A stretch of DNA of 15,232 bases from JAEUPI01 sp044222685 (lineage in GTDB: Bacteria > Pseudomonadota > Gammaproteobacteria > Burkholderiales > Burkholderiaceae_C), in NCBI GenBank assembly GCA_044222685.1, contig JBGAMU010000097.1, positions 1 to 15,232 of the forward strand, read 5' to 3'. The position numbers and the translations under genes were made by a program. Positions 7,004-13,793 of the stretch are shown here, piece by piece. The notes below the pieces were generated by a model. The model was not told the origin of the DNA. It did not search any database and worked only from the letters and a program-made list of their open reading frames with translations. Within the stretch, counting starts at the first letter, position 1; every line of letters begins with the position of its first letter.

Positions 7004-8422
7004 TCAGGCGGTGGCCGCTGCCTCGTCGAGCGCCACCGGCGGCGGCGCGGCGTCGCCCTCTTGCGGCGGCTGCTGGGGCAATGCGGCGAAGCCCGTGCGC
7101 GTGTGCCCCAGGCGGCTCAGCCGGTCGGCCAGCATGGCCAGCGTGTGGCGATGCGCGCCGAGCAGGCGCTGCGCCAGCTCGGGCGGCAGCCAGACGCGCC
7201 CGGCCAGCCGCTGCGCCAGCTGCGCGCGCTGCGCCTCGATGTCGATCTGCAGCGAACGCACCTGCGCCACCACCTCGTCGACCTGCGCCACGCGCGCGTC
7301 GACATGGACGCGGCTGTAACGCCGGCGCAGCCGCTCCTCGAGTGCCTGCGACACCAGGCGCGGCATGCCGGCACCGTCATCACCGCCGTCGCCGCGGCCG
7401 ATCGAGCGGGCCAGTGCCAGCTTGCCGGCGGCGGAGGCGCCGCCGCCTTCGTCGTCGGCCGTCGCCGACTGTTCGATCTGCAACTGCCGCTCGAAGGCCT
7501 CGACGGCGTGCGTGAGCCAGGGTGCGTCGTGCGCCTGGGCGGCCAGCAGATCGACCGCGAACCAATGCGCCAACGCCGGCACCTCCTGCGGCGTGGCGGC
7601 GGCGACCAACGGCGCCGACCACAGGTCGAGCTCGTCGACCTCGCCGCGGCCTTCGCTGGCCGCGGCCACGCGCATCAGCGCCACCCACTGACGCCAGCGC
7701 CGATCGGACAGCGGCTGGCCGCGCGCGGCCAGCCATCGGCGCAGCGCGGAGCAGGCGGCCAGCGCGCGCTCGCCGAGCCGCACCGAGTCGGCGGCCCGCC
7801 AGACGGCCTGCCGTTCCGCGGCCGACAGCGGCGCGACACCCGACGGACGCTGCGCGCTGTCGAGTGCCAGCAGCGCGGCGAACGAGGCATCGCCGACCGG
7901 CGCCACCGGCACGCGCAGCAGGAAGCGGTCGAAGAACGCGAGCAGCGCCTCGTCGGCCGGCACTTCGTTGCTGGCACCGACCACGCTGAGCAGCGGCGTG
8001 CGCTGGCGGCCACTGCCGTTGTCGAACTCGCGTTCGTTCAGCAACGTGAGCAGGGCATTGAGGATCGCCGAGTTGGCCTTGAACACCTCGTCGAGAAAGG
8101 CGATGCCGGCAGTCGGCAGGAAGCCGGTGGTCAGCCGCTCGTAGCGGTCGTCCTCCAGCGCCTTCAGCGACAACGGGCCGAACAGCTCCTCCGGTGTCGA
8201 AAAACGCGTCAGCAACCGTTCGAAGTAGCCGGCCCCCTCGACGGCGCGGTGCAGGCGGCGGGCGAGCTCGCTCTTCGCGGTGCCCGGCGGGCCGATCAGC
8301 AGCACATGCTCGCCGGCGAGTGCGGCCAGCAGCAGCGCGCGCACGGCGGTCTGCCGCTCGAGCAGGCCCTGCTCGAGCGCGCCGAGCAGCGCACTCCAGC
8401 GCCTGGCGTCGGGTCGGTCCAT
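7004..8422 (-). CDS. MoxR-family AAA+ ATPase, RavA-like
   Basis: This 472-residue AAA+ protein has Walker A GPPGTAKS (44-51), Walker B IAFLDE (D111-E112) and sensor-1 Asn in VVGASNEVP (N152). The segments TRFSTPEELFGPLSLKALE and FLDEVFKANSAILNALLTLL are characteristic of RavA, and SDRRWRQWVALMRVAAASEG matches its sensor-2 region. The C-terminus is long and probably coiled coil (Leu/Arg/Gln-rich, about 390-445). MoxR ATPases act as chaperones that insert cofactors or metals together with a VWA partner, encoded here immediately downstream. The frame stays open upstream to 9904, but that part is antisense to the regulator and lacks AAA content. The ATG at 8422 puts a normal short N-terminus (MDRPDARRWS) before the first AAA helix. 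No strong Shine-Dalgarno is seen. Confidence 0.9.
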   Translation of the reverse strand: MDRPDARRWSALLGALEQGLLERQTAVRALLLAALAGEHVLLIGPPGTAKSELARRLHRAVEGAGYFERLLTRFSTPEELFGPLSLKALEDDRYERLTTGFLPTAGIAFLDEVFKANSAILNALLTLLNEREFDNGSGRQRTPLLSVVGASNEVPADEALLAFFDRFLLRVPVAPVGDASFAALLALDSAQRPSGVAPLSAAERQAVWRAADSVRLGERALAACSALRRWLAARGQPLSDRRWRQWVALMRVAAASEGRGEVDELDLWSAPLVAAATPQEVPALAHWFAVDLLAAQAHDAPWLTHAVEAFERQLQIEQSATADDEGGGASAAGKLALARSIGRGDGGDDGAGMPRLVSQALEERLRRRYSRVHVDARVAQVDEVVAQVRSLQIDIEAQRAQLAQRLAGRVWLPPELAQRLLGAHRHTLAMLADRLSRLGHTRTGFAALPQQPPQEGDAAPPPVALDEAAATA

Positions 8423-8563
8423 GGGGCATTGTCCCGGTGCCTCGCGGCCGCGGGCAAGCGCGCCGGTCAAGGATCTCCGCGGCACCGGATCAAAACGGTA
8501 CTTTGCGGTATCGTCACCCTCCGCACGGCCCCCTGAAGGGCGGCGCGGCTGGCACACCACACG
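8423..8563. promoter_or_regulatory. Divergent control region between ATPase and regulator genes
   Basis: This 141-bp non-coding interval separates two divergently transcribed units (ATPase-VWA-DUF364 leftward, regulator-XdhC rightward). Its centre is the most A+T-rich patch nearby. No convincing sigma-70 promoter pair was found on either strand, so promoter positions are not assigned. Divergent placement of a one-component regulator usually means it controls both directions, which is inference here. Confidence 0.55.
8485..8514. repeat. Three imperfect 10-bp direct repeats, candidate operator
   Basis: Successive decamers read CCGGATCAAA, ACGGTACTTT and GCGGTATCGT. The CGGAT/CGGTA/CGGTA cores start at 8486, 8496 and 8506, exactly one helical turn apart. 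They lie between the two divergent start codons (63 and 49 bases away). This would suit a regulator binding one face of the helix. It does not resemble the E. coli ModE palindrome. The spacing is directly visible; operator function is inferred. Confidence 0.4.
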
Positions 8564-9706
8564 ATGAAGAACCGCGGCGTCCACCTGCAGTACAGCTTCC
8601 AGCACGGCGGCCAGCAAGGCGCCGAAGTGCAGAACCCGTTGTTCGACCTGCTGTCGGCGGTACGCGATCGCGGCTCGATCCAGCATGCCGCCCGCGCGCT
8701 CGGCGCCTCGTATCGCCACGTCTGGGGCGCGTTGAAGCACTGGCAGGAGGTGCTGGGCGAGCCGCTGGTCAGCTGGTCGCAGGGCCAGCCGGCGCAGCTG
8801 ACGCCCTTCGCCGAGCGCTTGCTGTGGGCCGAGGCACGGGCCCGCGCGCGGCTGACGCCGCACATCGAGGCGCTGCGCGCCGAACTCGAACGCGTATTGG
8901 CCGAGGCGCTCGACGGCTCGCAACAGCTGCTCACGCTGTACGCCAGCCACGACATGGCGCTGCCGTTGCTGCGCGAACGCGCCAGTGCCGAGCGCCGCCT
9001 GCACATCGAGCTCAAGTTCGCCGGCAGCCTGGACGCGCTGCGCGCACTGGCCGAAGGGCACTGCACCGTCGCGGGCTTCCACGTACCGCCGTTGACACAC
9101 GGGGCGCAGGTCTTCGCGCGCGGGCTCAAGCCGCTGCTCAAGCCCGGCCGCCACAAGCTGATCGGCTGCACGCGCCGCATGCAGGGCCTGATGGTCGCGC
9201 GCGGCAACCCGCTGCGCTTGCGCGATCTGGCCGGCCTGGCGGACGGCCGCGCCCGCTTCGTGCAACGCCAGCCCGGCTCCGGCACCCGGCTGCTGACCGA
9301 CCATCTGTTCGCGCTGCACGGCGTCGACCCGCATCGCGGGCAGGACGGCAGCGCGCTGATCGAGGACAGCCACGTGGCCGTCGCCGCCGCGATCGCCAGC
9401 GGCGTGGCCGATGCCGGCGTCGGCATCGAAGCCGCGGCGCGGGCCTTCGGGCTCGACTTCGTGCCGCTGATCGAGGAAGACTACTTCCTCGTCTGCCTGG
9501 CCGACCGGCTCGAACACCCGGCGGTGCAGCAGCTGCTGCGCGTGCTGCGCGAACCGTCGCTCGCGATGGCGGTCAACGAACTGCCCGGCTACACCAGCGT
9601 GCGCAGCGGCGACATCCTGTCCTTGACGCGCGCGCTGCCGTGGTGGAATTTCCGCCGGCGCAAGCAGACCGCCCGGGCCGAGCCGTCGACAACGGAGGAC
9701 CGCTGA
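8564..9706 (+). CDS. ModE-like HTH regulator with PBP-like ligand-binding domain
   Basis: This 380-residue one-component regulator has a winged helix-turn-helix at about residues 25-75 (LFDLLSAVRDRGSIQHAARA, then ALGASYRHVWGALKHW), of the ModE/LysR N-terminal type. A periplasmic-binding-protein-like domain follows at about 120-340, including FVQRQPGSGTRLLTDHLF and ASGVADAGVGIEAAARAFGL. It lacks the Mop/TOBE molybdate-binding domain of true ModE. Proteins of this architecture are commonly annotated as molybdate/tungstate-responsive regulators and occur beside Mo/W genes; an oxyanion ligand fits but is not proven. An in-frame stop at 8534-8536 limits the start to the ATG at 8564; its Shine-Dalgarno is poor (GAAGG is about 25 bases away). 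The XdhC gene follows after one base. Confidence 0.85.
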   Translation: MKNRGVHLQYSFQHGGQQGAEVQNPLFDLLSAVRDRGSIQHAARALGASYRHVWGALKHWQEVLGEPLVSWSQGQPAQLTPFAERLLWAEARARARLTPHIEALRAELERVLAEALDGSQQLLTLYASHDMALPLLRERASAERRLHIELKFAGSLDALRALAEGHCTVAGFHVPPLTHGAQVFARGLKPLLKPGRHKLIGCTRRMQGLMVARGNPLRLRDLAGLADGRARFVQRQPGSGTRLLTDHLFALHGVDPHRGQDGSALIEDSHVAVAAAIASGVADAGVGIEAAARAFGLDFVPLIEEDYFLVCLADRLEHPAVQQLLRVLREPSLAMAVNELPGYTSVRSGDILSLTRALPWWNFRRRKQTARAEPSTTEDR

Positions 9707-9707
9707 C

Positions 9708-10712
9708 ATGGACAACGTCGATCTCCAGGTGCTCAAGCAGATCGCGGCCTGGGAGGCCGAGGGTCGCCGCGTCGTGCTGGCCACGACCACCCGCACCTGG
9801 GGCTCGGCCCCGCGCCCGCCGGGCTCGGTGGTGGCGATCGCCGACGACGGCCGCGTCGTCGGCTCGGTGTCGGGCGGCTGCATCGAGGACGACCTGATCG
9901 ACAAGGCGCGCGAGGGCGTGCTGGTGTCGGGCCGGCCGCAGGTGGTGCGTTACGGCATCGACGCCGATGCAGCGCATCGTTTCGGGCTGCCCTGCGGCGG
10001 CCTGATCGAGCTGGTGCTCGAGCCGGTGCTGGCGCGCACGCGCATCGGCGAGCTGCTGGAGCGGCTGGCACGCGGCGAGCGCGTGCGGCGTGTGCTCGCA
10101 CTGGCCAGCGGCGAGGTGGCGCTCGAACGGGCCGGCGACACCGACGAGCTGGCACTCACCGAGTCCACGCTGACCACGCACCACGGCCCACGCTGGCGGC
10201 TGGTGATCATCGGCGCCGGGCAGATGACGCTGTATCTGGCGCAGATGGCACGCACGCTCGACTACGAGGTGATCGTCTGCGACCCGCGCGACGAATACGC
10301 GAGCGGCTTCGCGGTCGAGGGCACGACGCTGTCGCGCGTGATGCCCGACGACCTGCTGGTCGAGCTGAGGCCCGACGGCCACACCGCGGTGATCGCACTG
10401 ACCCACGACCCCAAGCTCGACGACCTGGCGCTGATGGAGGCGCTGGCGAGCCCGGCCTTCTACATCGGCGCGATCGGCTCGCGCGCCAACCAGGCCAAGC
10501 GCAAGGCCCGGCTGACCGAACACTTCGGCCTCACCGAGGCGCAGCTCGCGCGGCTGCACGGACCGGTCGGCCTGAAGAACGGCGCGCGCACGCCGCCGGA
10601 GATCGCGATCAGCATCCTGGCCGAGCTGACCGCCGTGCGTTACGGCTACCGGATCCCGGAGCCGATCGCACTCGCGGGCACGACGCGCATCGAGGCCGGC
10701 TGCTCGACCTGA
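9708..10712 (+). CDS. XdhC/CoxF-family molybdenum-enzyme maturation protein
   Basis: This 334-residue protein has both parts of the family: an N-terminal XdhC/CoxI domain with SVSGGCIEDDLI (C58) and FGLPCGG (C97), and a C-terminal Rossmann domain starting IIGAGQM (G169, G171). HDPKLDDLALMEAL and FYIGAIGSR near residues 225-255 are conserved family segments. Rhodobacter XdhC binds molybdenum cofactor and aids its sulfuration and insertion into xanthine dehydrogenase; CoxF acts in CO dehydrogenase maturation. No xanthine oxidase-family enzyme is visible here, so the client may be AOR or an enzyme encoded elsewhere. A good Shine-Dalgarno GGAGG (9693-9697) precedes the ATG, which lies one base after the regulator's stop, so the pair is an operon. 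Confidence 0.92.
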   Translation: MDNVDLQVLKQIAAWEAEGRRVVLATTTRTWGSAPRPPGSVVAIADDGRVVGSVSGGCIEDDLIDKAREGVLVSGRPQVVRYGIDADAAHRFGLPCGGLIELVLEPVLARTRIGELLERLARGERVRRVLALASGEVALERAGDTDELALTESTLTTHHGPRWRLVIIGAGQMTLYLAQMARTLDYEVIVCDPRDEYASGFAVEGTTLSRVMPDDLLVELRPDGHTAVIALTHDPKLDDLALMEALASPAFYIGAIGSRANQAKRKARLTEHFGLTEAQLARLHGPVGLKNGARTPPEIAISILAELTAVRYGYRIPEPIALAGTTRIEAGCST

Positions 10713-10752
10713 CCGCGGGGCAACCCTGCGCAGCACCGCGGCCCGCGTCGCC

Positions 10753-10758
10753 TACGAT
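10753..10758 (+). promoter_or_regulatory. Possible -10 hexamer TACGAT, 6 bases before the Bug gene
   Basis: TACGAT matches TATAAT at four of six positions and ends exactly 6 bases before the ATG at 10765. That gene has no Shine-Dalgarno, so a leaderless transcript is possible. No good -35 is seen 16-18 bp upstream. If real, it separates the Bug gene from the XdhC operon. Confidence 0.3.
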
Positions 10759-10764
10759 GGCGGC

Positions 10765-11760
10765 ATGAAGAGCCGCATCCACATCTCTCGTCGCACCGCC
10801 GCGCGGCTGGCTGTCGCCGTCGTGGCGTTGCAGGCCCTGTGCAGCGTGCCGGCGGCGGCGCAGGACTGGCCGACACGCCCGGTCAAGGTGATCGTGCCCT
10901 TCCCGCCCGGCGGCGGCACTGACACGGTGGCGCGGCCGCTGACGGCCAAGCTGTCGCAGCTGGCCGGCCAGCAATTCGTCATCGACAACCGCGGCGGCGC
11001 CGGCGGCACCATCGGCGCCGCGATGGCGGCCAAGTCGCCGGCCGACGGCTACACCGTGCTGCTGGCACCGGTGCACGTGGCGGTGGCCGTGACGGCCTAC
11101 AAGCAGCTGCCGTACGACCTGGAGAAGGACCTCGTCGCCGTCAGCAGCGTCGCGGTCTTCCCCGACGTGCTCGTCGCGGCCACACGTGTGCCGGCCAAGA
11201 CGCTGCCCGAGCTGATCGCGTTCGCCAAGGCCAACGAAGGCAAGGTCAACTGCGGATCGGCCGGCAACGGCACCACGCGGCACCTGTCGTGCGAGCTGTT
11301 CAACACGCAGGCCGGCGTCAAGGCGCAGCACGTGCCGTACAAGGGCACCGGCCCCGCCACCACCGCGCTGCTGAGCGGCGAGATCGACTACATCTTCGAG
11401 GCACTCGGCAGCGCGGCCGGCCACATCCGCAGCGGCAAGCTGCGTGCGATCGCCGTCACGTCGGCCAAGCGCTCGCCGTCGTTCCCGGAGATCCCGACCG
11501 CCGCCGAGTCGGGGCTGCCCGGTTTCGACGTCACCTCGTGGTACGGGCTGTGGCTGCCGGCCGGCACGCCACGCCCGCTGGTGCAGCGTCTGCACGCGCT
11601 GGTCGTCAAGGCCTTCGAGGACCCCGAGATCCGCGACCTCTGGTTCAAGCTCGGCGCCGAGCCGGGTGGTACGCCGCCCGAGCAGTTCGCCGACTTCGTG
11701 CATCGCGAAGTGATCAAGTGGGGCAAGGTCGTGCGCGATGCCGGCGTGACGATCGAATAG
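10765..11760 (+). CDS. Bug-family tripartite tricarboxylate transporter substrate-binding protein
   Basis: This 331-residue periplasmic receptor has a signal peptide with basic start MKSRIHISRR, hydrophobic core LAVAVVALQAL and predicted cleavage after AAA32 before QDWPTRPVK. The mature start DWPTRPVKVIVPFPPGGGTD and DNRGGAGGTIGAAMAAKSPA are hallmarks of the TctC/Bug family (PF03401). These proteins bind carboxylates or similar small ligands, with many orphan paralogues in Burkholderiales. No TctA or TctB membrane subunit is present in the window, so it is an orphan receptor with unknown ligand. It starts 52 bp after the XdhC gene without a Shine-Dalgarno. Placement next to the Mo/W module may be coincidental. 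Confidence 0.93.
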   Translation: MKSRIHISRRTAARLAVAVVALQALCSVPAAAQDWPTRPVKVIVPFPPGGGTDTVARPLTAKLSQLAGQQFVIDNRGGAGGTIGAAMAAKSPADGYTVLLAPVHVAVAVTAYKQLPYDLEKDLVAVSSVAVFPDVLVAATRVPAKTLPELIAFAKANEGKVNCGSAGNGTTRHLSCELFNTQAGVKAQHVPYKGTGPATTALLSGEIDYIFEALGSAAGHIRSGKLRAIAVTSAKRSPSFPEIPTAAESGLPGFDVTSWYGLWLPAGTPRPLVQRLHALVVKAFEDPEIRDLWFKLGAEPGGTPPEQFADFVHREVIKWGKVVRDAGVTIE

Positions 11761-11772
11761 TTCACGGACGCA

Positions 11773-11799
11773 GCGGCGCCGGTTCGCATCGTGCGCCGC
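11773..11799 (+). terminator. Candidate terminator stem after the Bug gene
   Basis: GCGGCGC (11773-11779) pairs with GCGCCGC (11793-11799) around a 13-base loop, 12 bases after the Bug stop. There is no T-run. The rest of the 137-bp gap to the lipoprotein gene holds scattered -10-like words (TAGACT at 11828-11833, GATAAT at 11894-11899) without matching -35 boxes. Confidence 0.3.
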
Positions 11800-11897
11800 G
11801 GCGAGCGGTTGTGCAGCGCTCGGGCGGTAGACTCGTTGCAGTCCGCGACAGCACCGGCGCAATGCCGGATCCGCCCATGACACTGGCCCCGACGATA

Positions 11898-12503
11898 ATG
11901 CACATCGGCTCCTGCAGCGGTGTCCGAATGATTGCCTCGGGGCTGGCGGCGGCGGCGCTGATCGGCTGTGCCACGCCACCGAAGTCGCCCCCCTACGCAG
12001 TGCCGACCGGCGTGCCGACGGCCAAGCTGGTGATGCGCGGCGCGGTGCCGAGCGGCGACATCTTCGGCGTGTTCGTGCACGACGACGCCGAGAACTGCAA
12101 GGGCCCGCGCCTGGCCGGTGCCGGCAACAGCACGCGCAACCCGACCACCGTGCCGCTGGCTGCCGGCGCGCTGACGACGGTCGACTTCATGCTGGTCCGT
12201 TCGAACAAGGAGTCCTGCCTGCTGCGCTGGTCGTTCACGCCGGTGGCGGGCAAGTCGTACCTCGTCAACGGCGGCGCGTTCGGCGCCGGCTGCCGTGGCA
12301 GCCTGCTCGACGCGAGCAATCCCGACGCGATGAAGGCCCCCGAAGGCGTCGTGCGTCGCGACGCCAAGGGCAATGCCTGCGTGGCGATGGCGCAGGCACG
12401 CGGCACGTCCGCCGGCAACACGCAGGGCGGGCAGGACCAGGGCGCCGCGGTGCTGCGCCCGAGCGCCAACGCGGACGACCTGCAGGGCCTGATCGGGCAA
12501 TGA
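11898..12503 (+). CDS. Putative lipoprotein (about 201 aa)
   Basis: A lipoprotein signal is visible: an Arg-containing n-region ending GVR, hydrophobic MIASGLAAAALI and lipobox LIGC, with the lipidated cysteine at residue 24 if translation begins at 11898. The next residues ATPPKSPP do not carry Asp at +2, so outer-membrane sorting is expected. The rest is predicted beta-rich and contains C-rich segments (ENCKGP, ESCLLRW, FGAGCRGS), with a Gln/Gly-rich C-terminus. No family is recognised. The frame is open upstream, and ATGs at 11862, 11877 and 11929 are alternatives; 11898 is chosen to keep an arginine in the n-region. The gene overlaps the protease start by ATGA (12500-12503), so the two products probably act together in the envelope. 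Confidence 0.65.
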   Translation: MHIGSCSGVRMIASGLAAAALIGCATPPKSPPYAVPTGVPTAKLVMRGAVPSGDIFGVFVHDDAENCKGPRLAGAGNSTRNPTTVPLAAGALTTVDFMLVRSNKESCLLRWSFTPVAGKSYLVNGGAFGAGCRGSLLDASNPDAMKAPEGVVRRDAKGNACVAMAQARGTSAGNTQGGQDQGAAVLRPSANADDLQGLIGQ

Positions 12504-13762
12504 GGTCCACCGCCGCGCTGCGATGGGCCGGCGCGGCGGCTGCGGTCGTGTTGGCCGGTGCCGACGCGCAGGCGCTCAGCGCCGAGCAGGTCTACGCCAA
12601 GGTGGCGCCCAGCGTCTGGCGCGTGCTGACCTACGACGCCGACAACCTGCCGCTCGGCCAGGGCAGCGGCGTCGTGGTCGGCGACGAGTCGGTCGTCACC
12701 AACTGCCACGTGCTGGCCAAGGCCAAGCGGCTCGCGGTCAAGCGCGAGGCCGTGTCGCACGACGCAAAGCTCGCGCTGTGGGACGTCAAGCGCGACGTCT
12801 GCCAGCTCAAGGTGGCCGGCCTGAAGGCACCGGCCGTGGCGGTAGCCGACTCCAGCCGGATCGCCGTCGGCCAGAACGTGTTCGCGATCGGCAATCCCAA
12901 GGGGCTGGAGCTGACGATGAGCGCCGGCCTGGTGTCGTCGCTGCGTCGCAACGAGGCGGGGCAGCTGGTGCTGATCCAGACCTCGGCGGCGATCTCCAGC
13001 GGTTCGAGCGGTGGCGGCCTGTTCAACGACGAGGGCCTGCTGATCGGCCTGACGACGATCGGCTCGATCACCGGCGACGCGCAGAACCTGAACTTCGCGA
13101 TTCCGTCGGACTGGGTGCGCGAACTGCCGGTGCGGCATGCGGCCGCCGCGGCGTCGGCGGCGGCGCCGGCGGCCGCCGGTCGGGACAGCGCGGGCGCCGG
13201 CACGGGTAGCCGGCCGCTCAAGCGCGGCGACCAGATCGTCTACCGCGTGACCGACCGGCTGACCGGCCTTGCACGCGAGGCGGTCTACACGGTGGACCGC
13301 CTCGACAAGGACCAGGTGTCGTTCAACCAGGGTGGCCGAATCGAGCGTCCGGACGGCTCTCTCGTCAGCGCGAGCGCGCCGGTGGCCGGCGAGATGGACA
13401 ACTGCGCGCCGCCCGGCGGCTGGATGCGTCCCGGCATGGCGGTCGGCCAAGCCTGGTCGATCGAGTCGACGCGGCCCGCCAGCGCCCCTTGCTCCGGTAC
13501 GCTGTCGCTGCGCGCGACGGTCGCCGCCCAAGAACAGATGAGCACGCCGCTGGGCAATCTCGGCGTTCAGCGGGTCGAGTTCCAGGGCTCGCTGGTCAGC
13601 ACCGCGCGCAATGTGATCACGCACCACACCGTTCAGGCTCGCGCCTGGTACGCCCCGACACTCGGCCGCACCGTGCGATTCGAATTCGACGCCATGCCCA
13701 ATTCATCGGGCCTGCCACGCTGGCACGAACTGGCCGAGCTGACGGCCATCCGCCGCGACTGA
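12500..13762 (+). CDS. Secreted trypsin-like serine protease with unknown C-terminal domain
   Basis: This 420-residue protein has a signal peptide (residues 1-24, cleavage near ADAQA). The S1/DegP-like protease domain spans about 27-210, with triad H70 (TNCHVL), D99 (KRDVCQL) and S170 (SGSSGGGLF, the GxSGG motif). An Ala/Gly-rich linker (about 213-238) leads to a C-terminal domain of about 180 residues, rich in beta-like strands, that is not a PDZ domain and that I cannot identify. Motifs there include GDQIVYRV and the polar pair CAPPGGW and CSGTL. The triad looks intact, so it is predicted active in the periplasm or secreted. It is translationally coupled to the upstream lipoprotein by ATGA. 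Absence of PDZ argues against a true DegP/HtrA role. Confidence 0.85.
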   Translation: MRSTAALRWAGAAAAVVLAGADAQALSAEQVYAKVAPSVWRVLTYDADNLPLGQGSGVVVGDESVVTNCHVLAKAKRLAVKREAVSHDAKLALWDVKRDVCQLKVAGLKAPAVAVADSSRIAVGQNVFAIGNPKGLELTMSAGLVSSLRRNEAGQLVLIQTSAAISSGSSGGGLFNDEGLLIGLTTIGSITGDAQNLNFAIPSDWVRELPVRHAAAAASAAAPAAAGRDSAGAGTGSRPLKRGDQIVYRVTDRLTGLAREAVYTVDRLDKDQVSFNQGGRIERPDGSLVSASAPVAGEMDNCAPPGGWMRPGMAVGQAWSIESTRPASAPCSGTLSLRATVAAQEQMSTPLGNLGVQRVEFQGSLVSTARNVITHHTVQARAWYAPTLGRTVRFEFDAMPNSSGLPRWHELAELTAIRRD

Positions 13763-13787
13763 AATCCGCTGGCGCGCGCCGTATCAT
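13759..13787 (+). promoter_or_regulatory. Candidate sigma-70 promoter of the GST gene
   Basis: CTGAAA (13759-13764, 4/6 to TTGACA), a 17-bp spacer, then TATCAT (13782-13787, 5/6 to TATAAT) form the best promoter match in the window. The -10 ends exactly 6 bases before the GTG start at 13794, so transcription would begin at or within a base or two of the start codon, giving a leaderless message. Confidence 0.5.
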
Positions 13788-13793
13788 GCGGCG

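Noticed and set aside
8564..9706. Calling the regulator a true ModE or a LysR-family protein
   Set aside because: There is no Mop/TOBE domain as in ModE, and the ligand domain reads as the PBP-like type rather than the LysR substrate domain, so only a descriptive name is justified.
8423..9904. Upstream extension of the ATPase frame to give a 966-residue protein
   Set aside because: This part is antisense to the well-supported regulator, has Arg/Gln/Ala-rich shadow composition and no AAA or known domain. The ATPase family start fits the ATG at 8422.
10765..11760. The Bug receptor as the tungstate or molybdate binding protein of the system
   Set aside because: Its sequence is that of the TctC/Bug family, which binds organic carboxylates and similar ligands. 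It does not resemble ModA, WtpA or TupA, and no ABC transporter genes accompany it.
11993..13627. Long minus-strand open frame (544 codons) across the lipoprotein and protease
   Set aside because: It covers two plus-strand genes with signal peptides and catalytic motifs and has no recognisable domain of its own.
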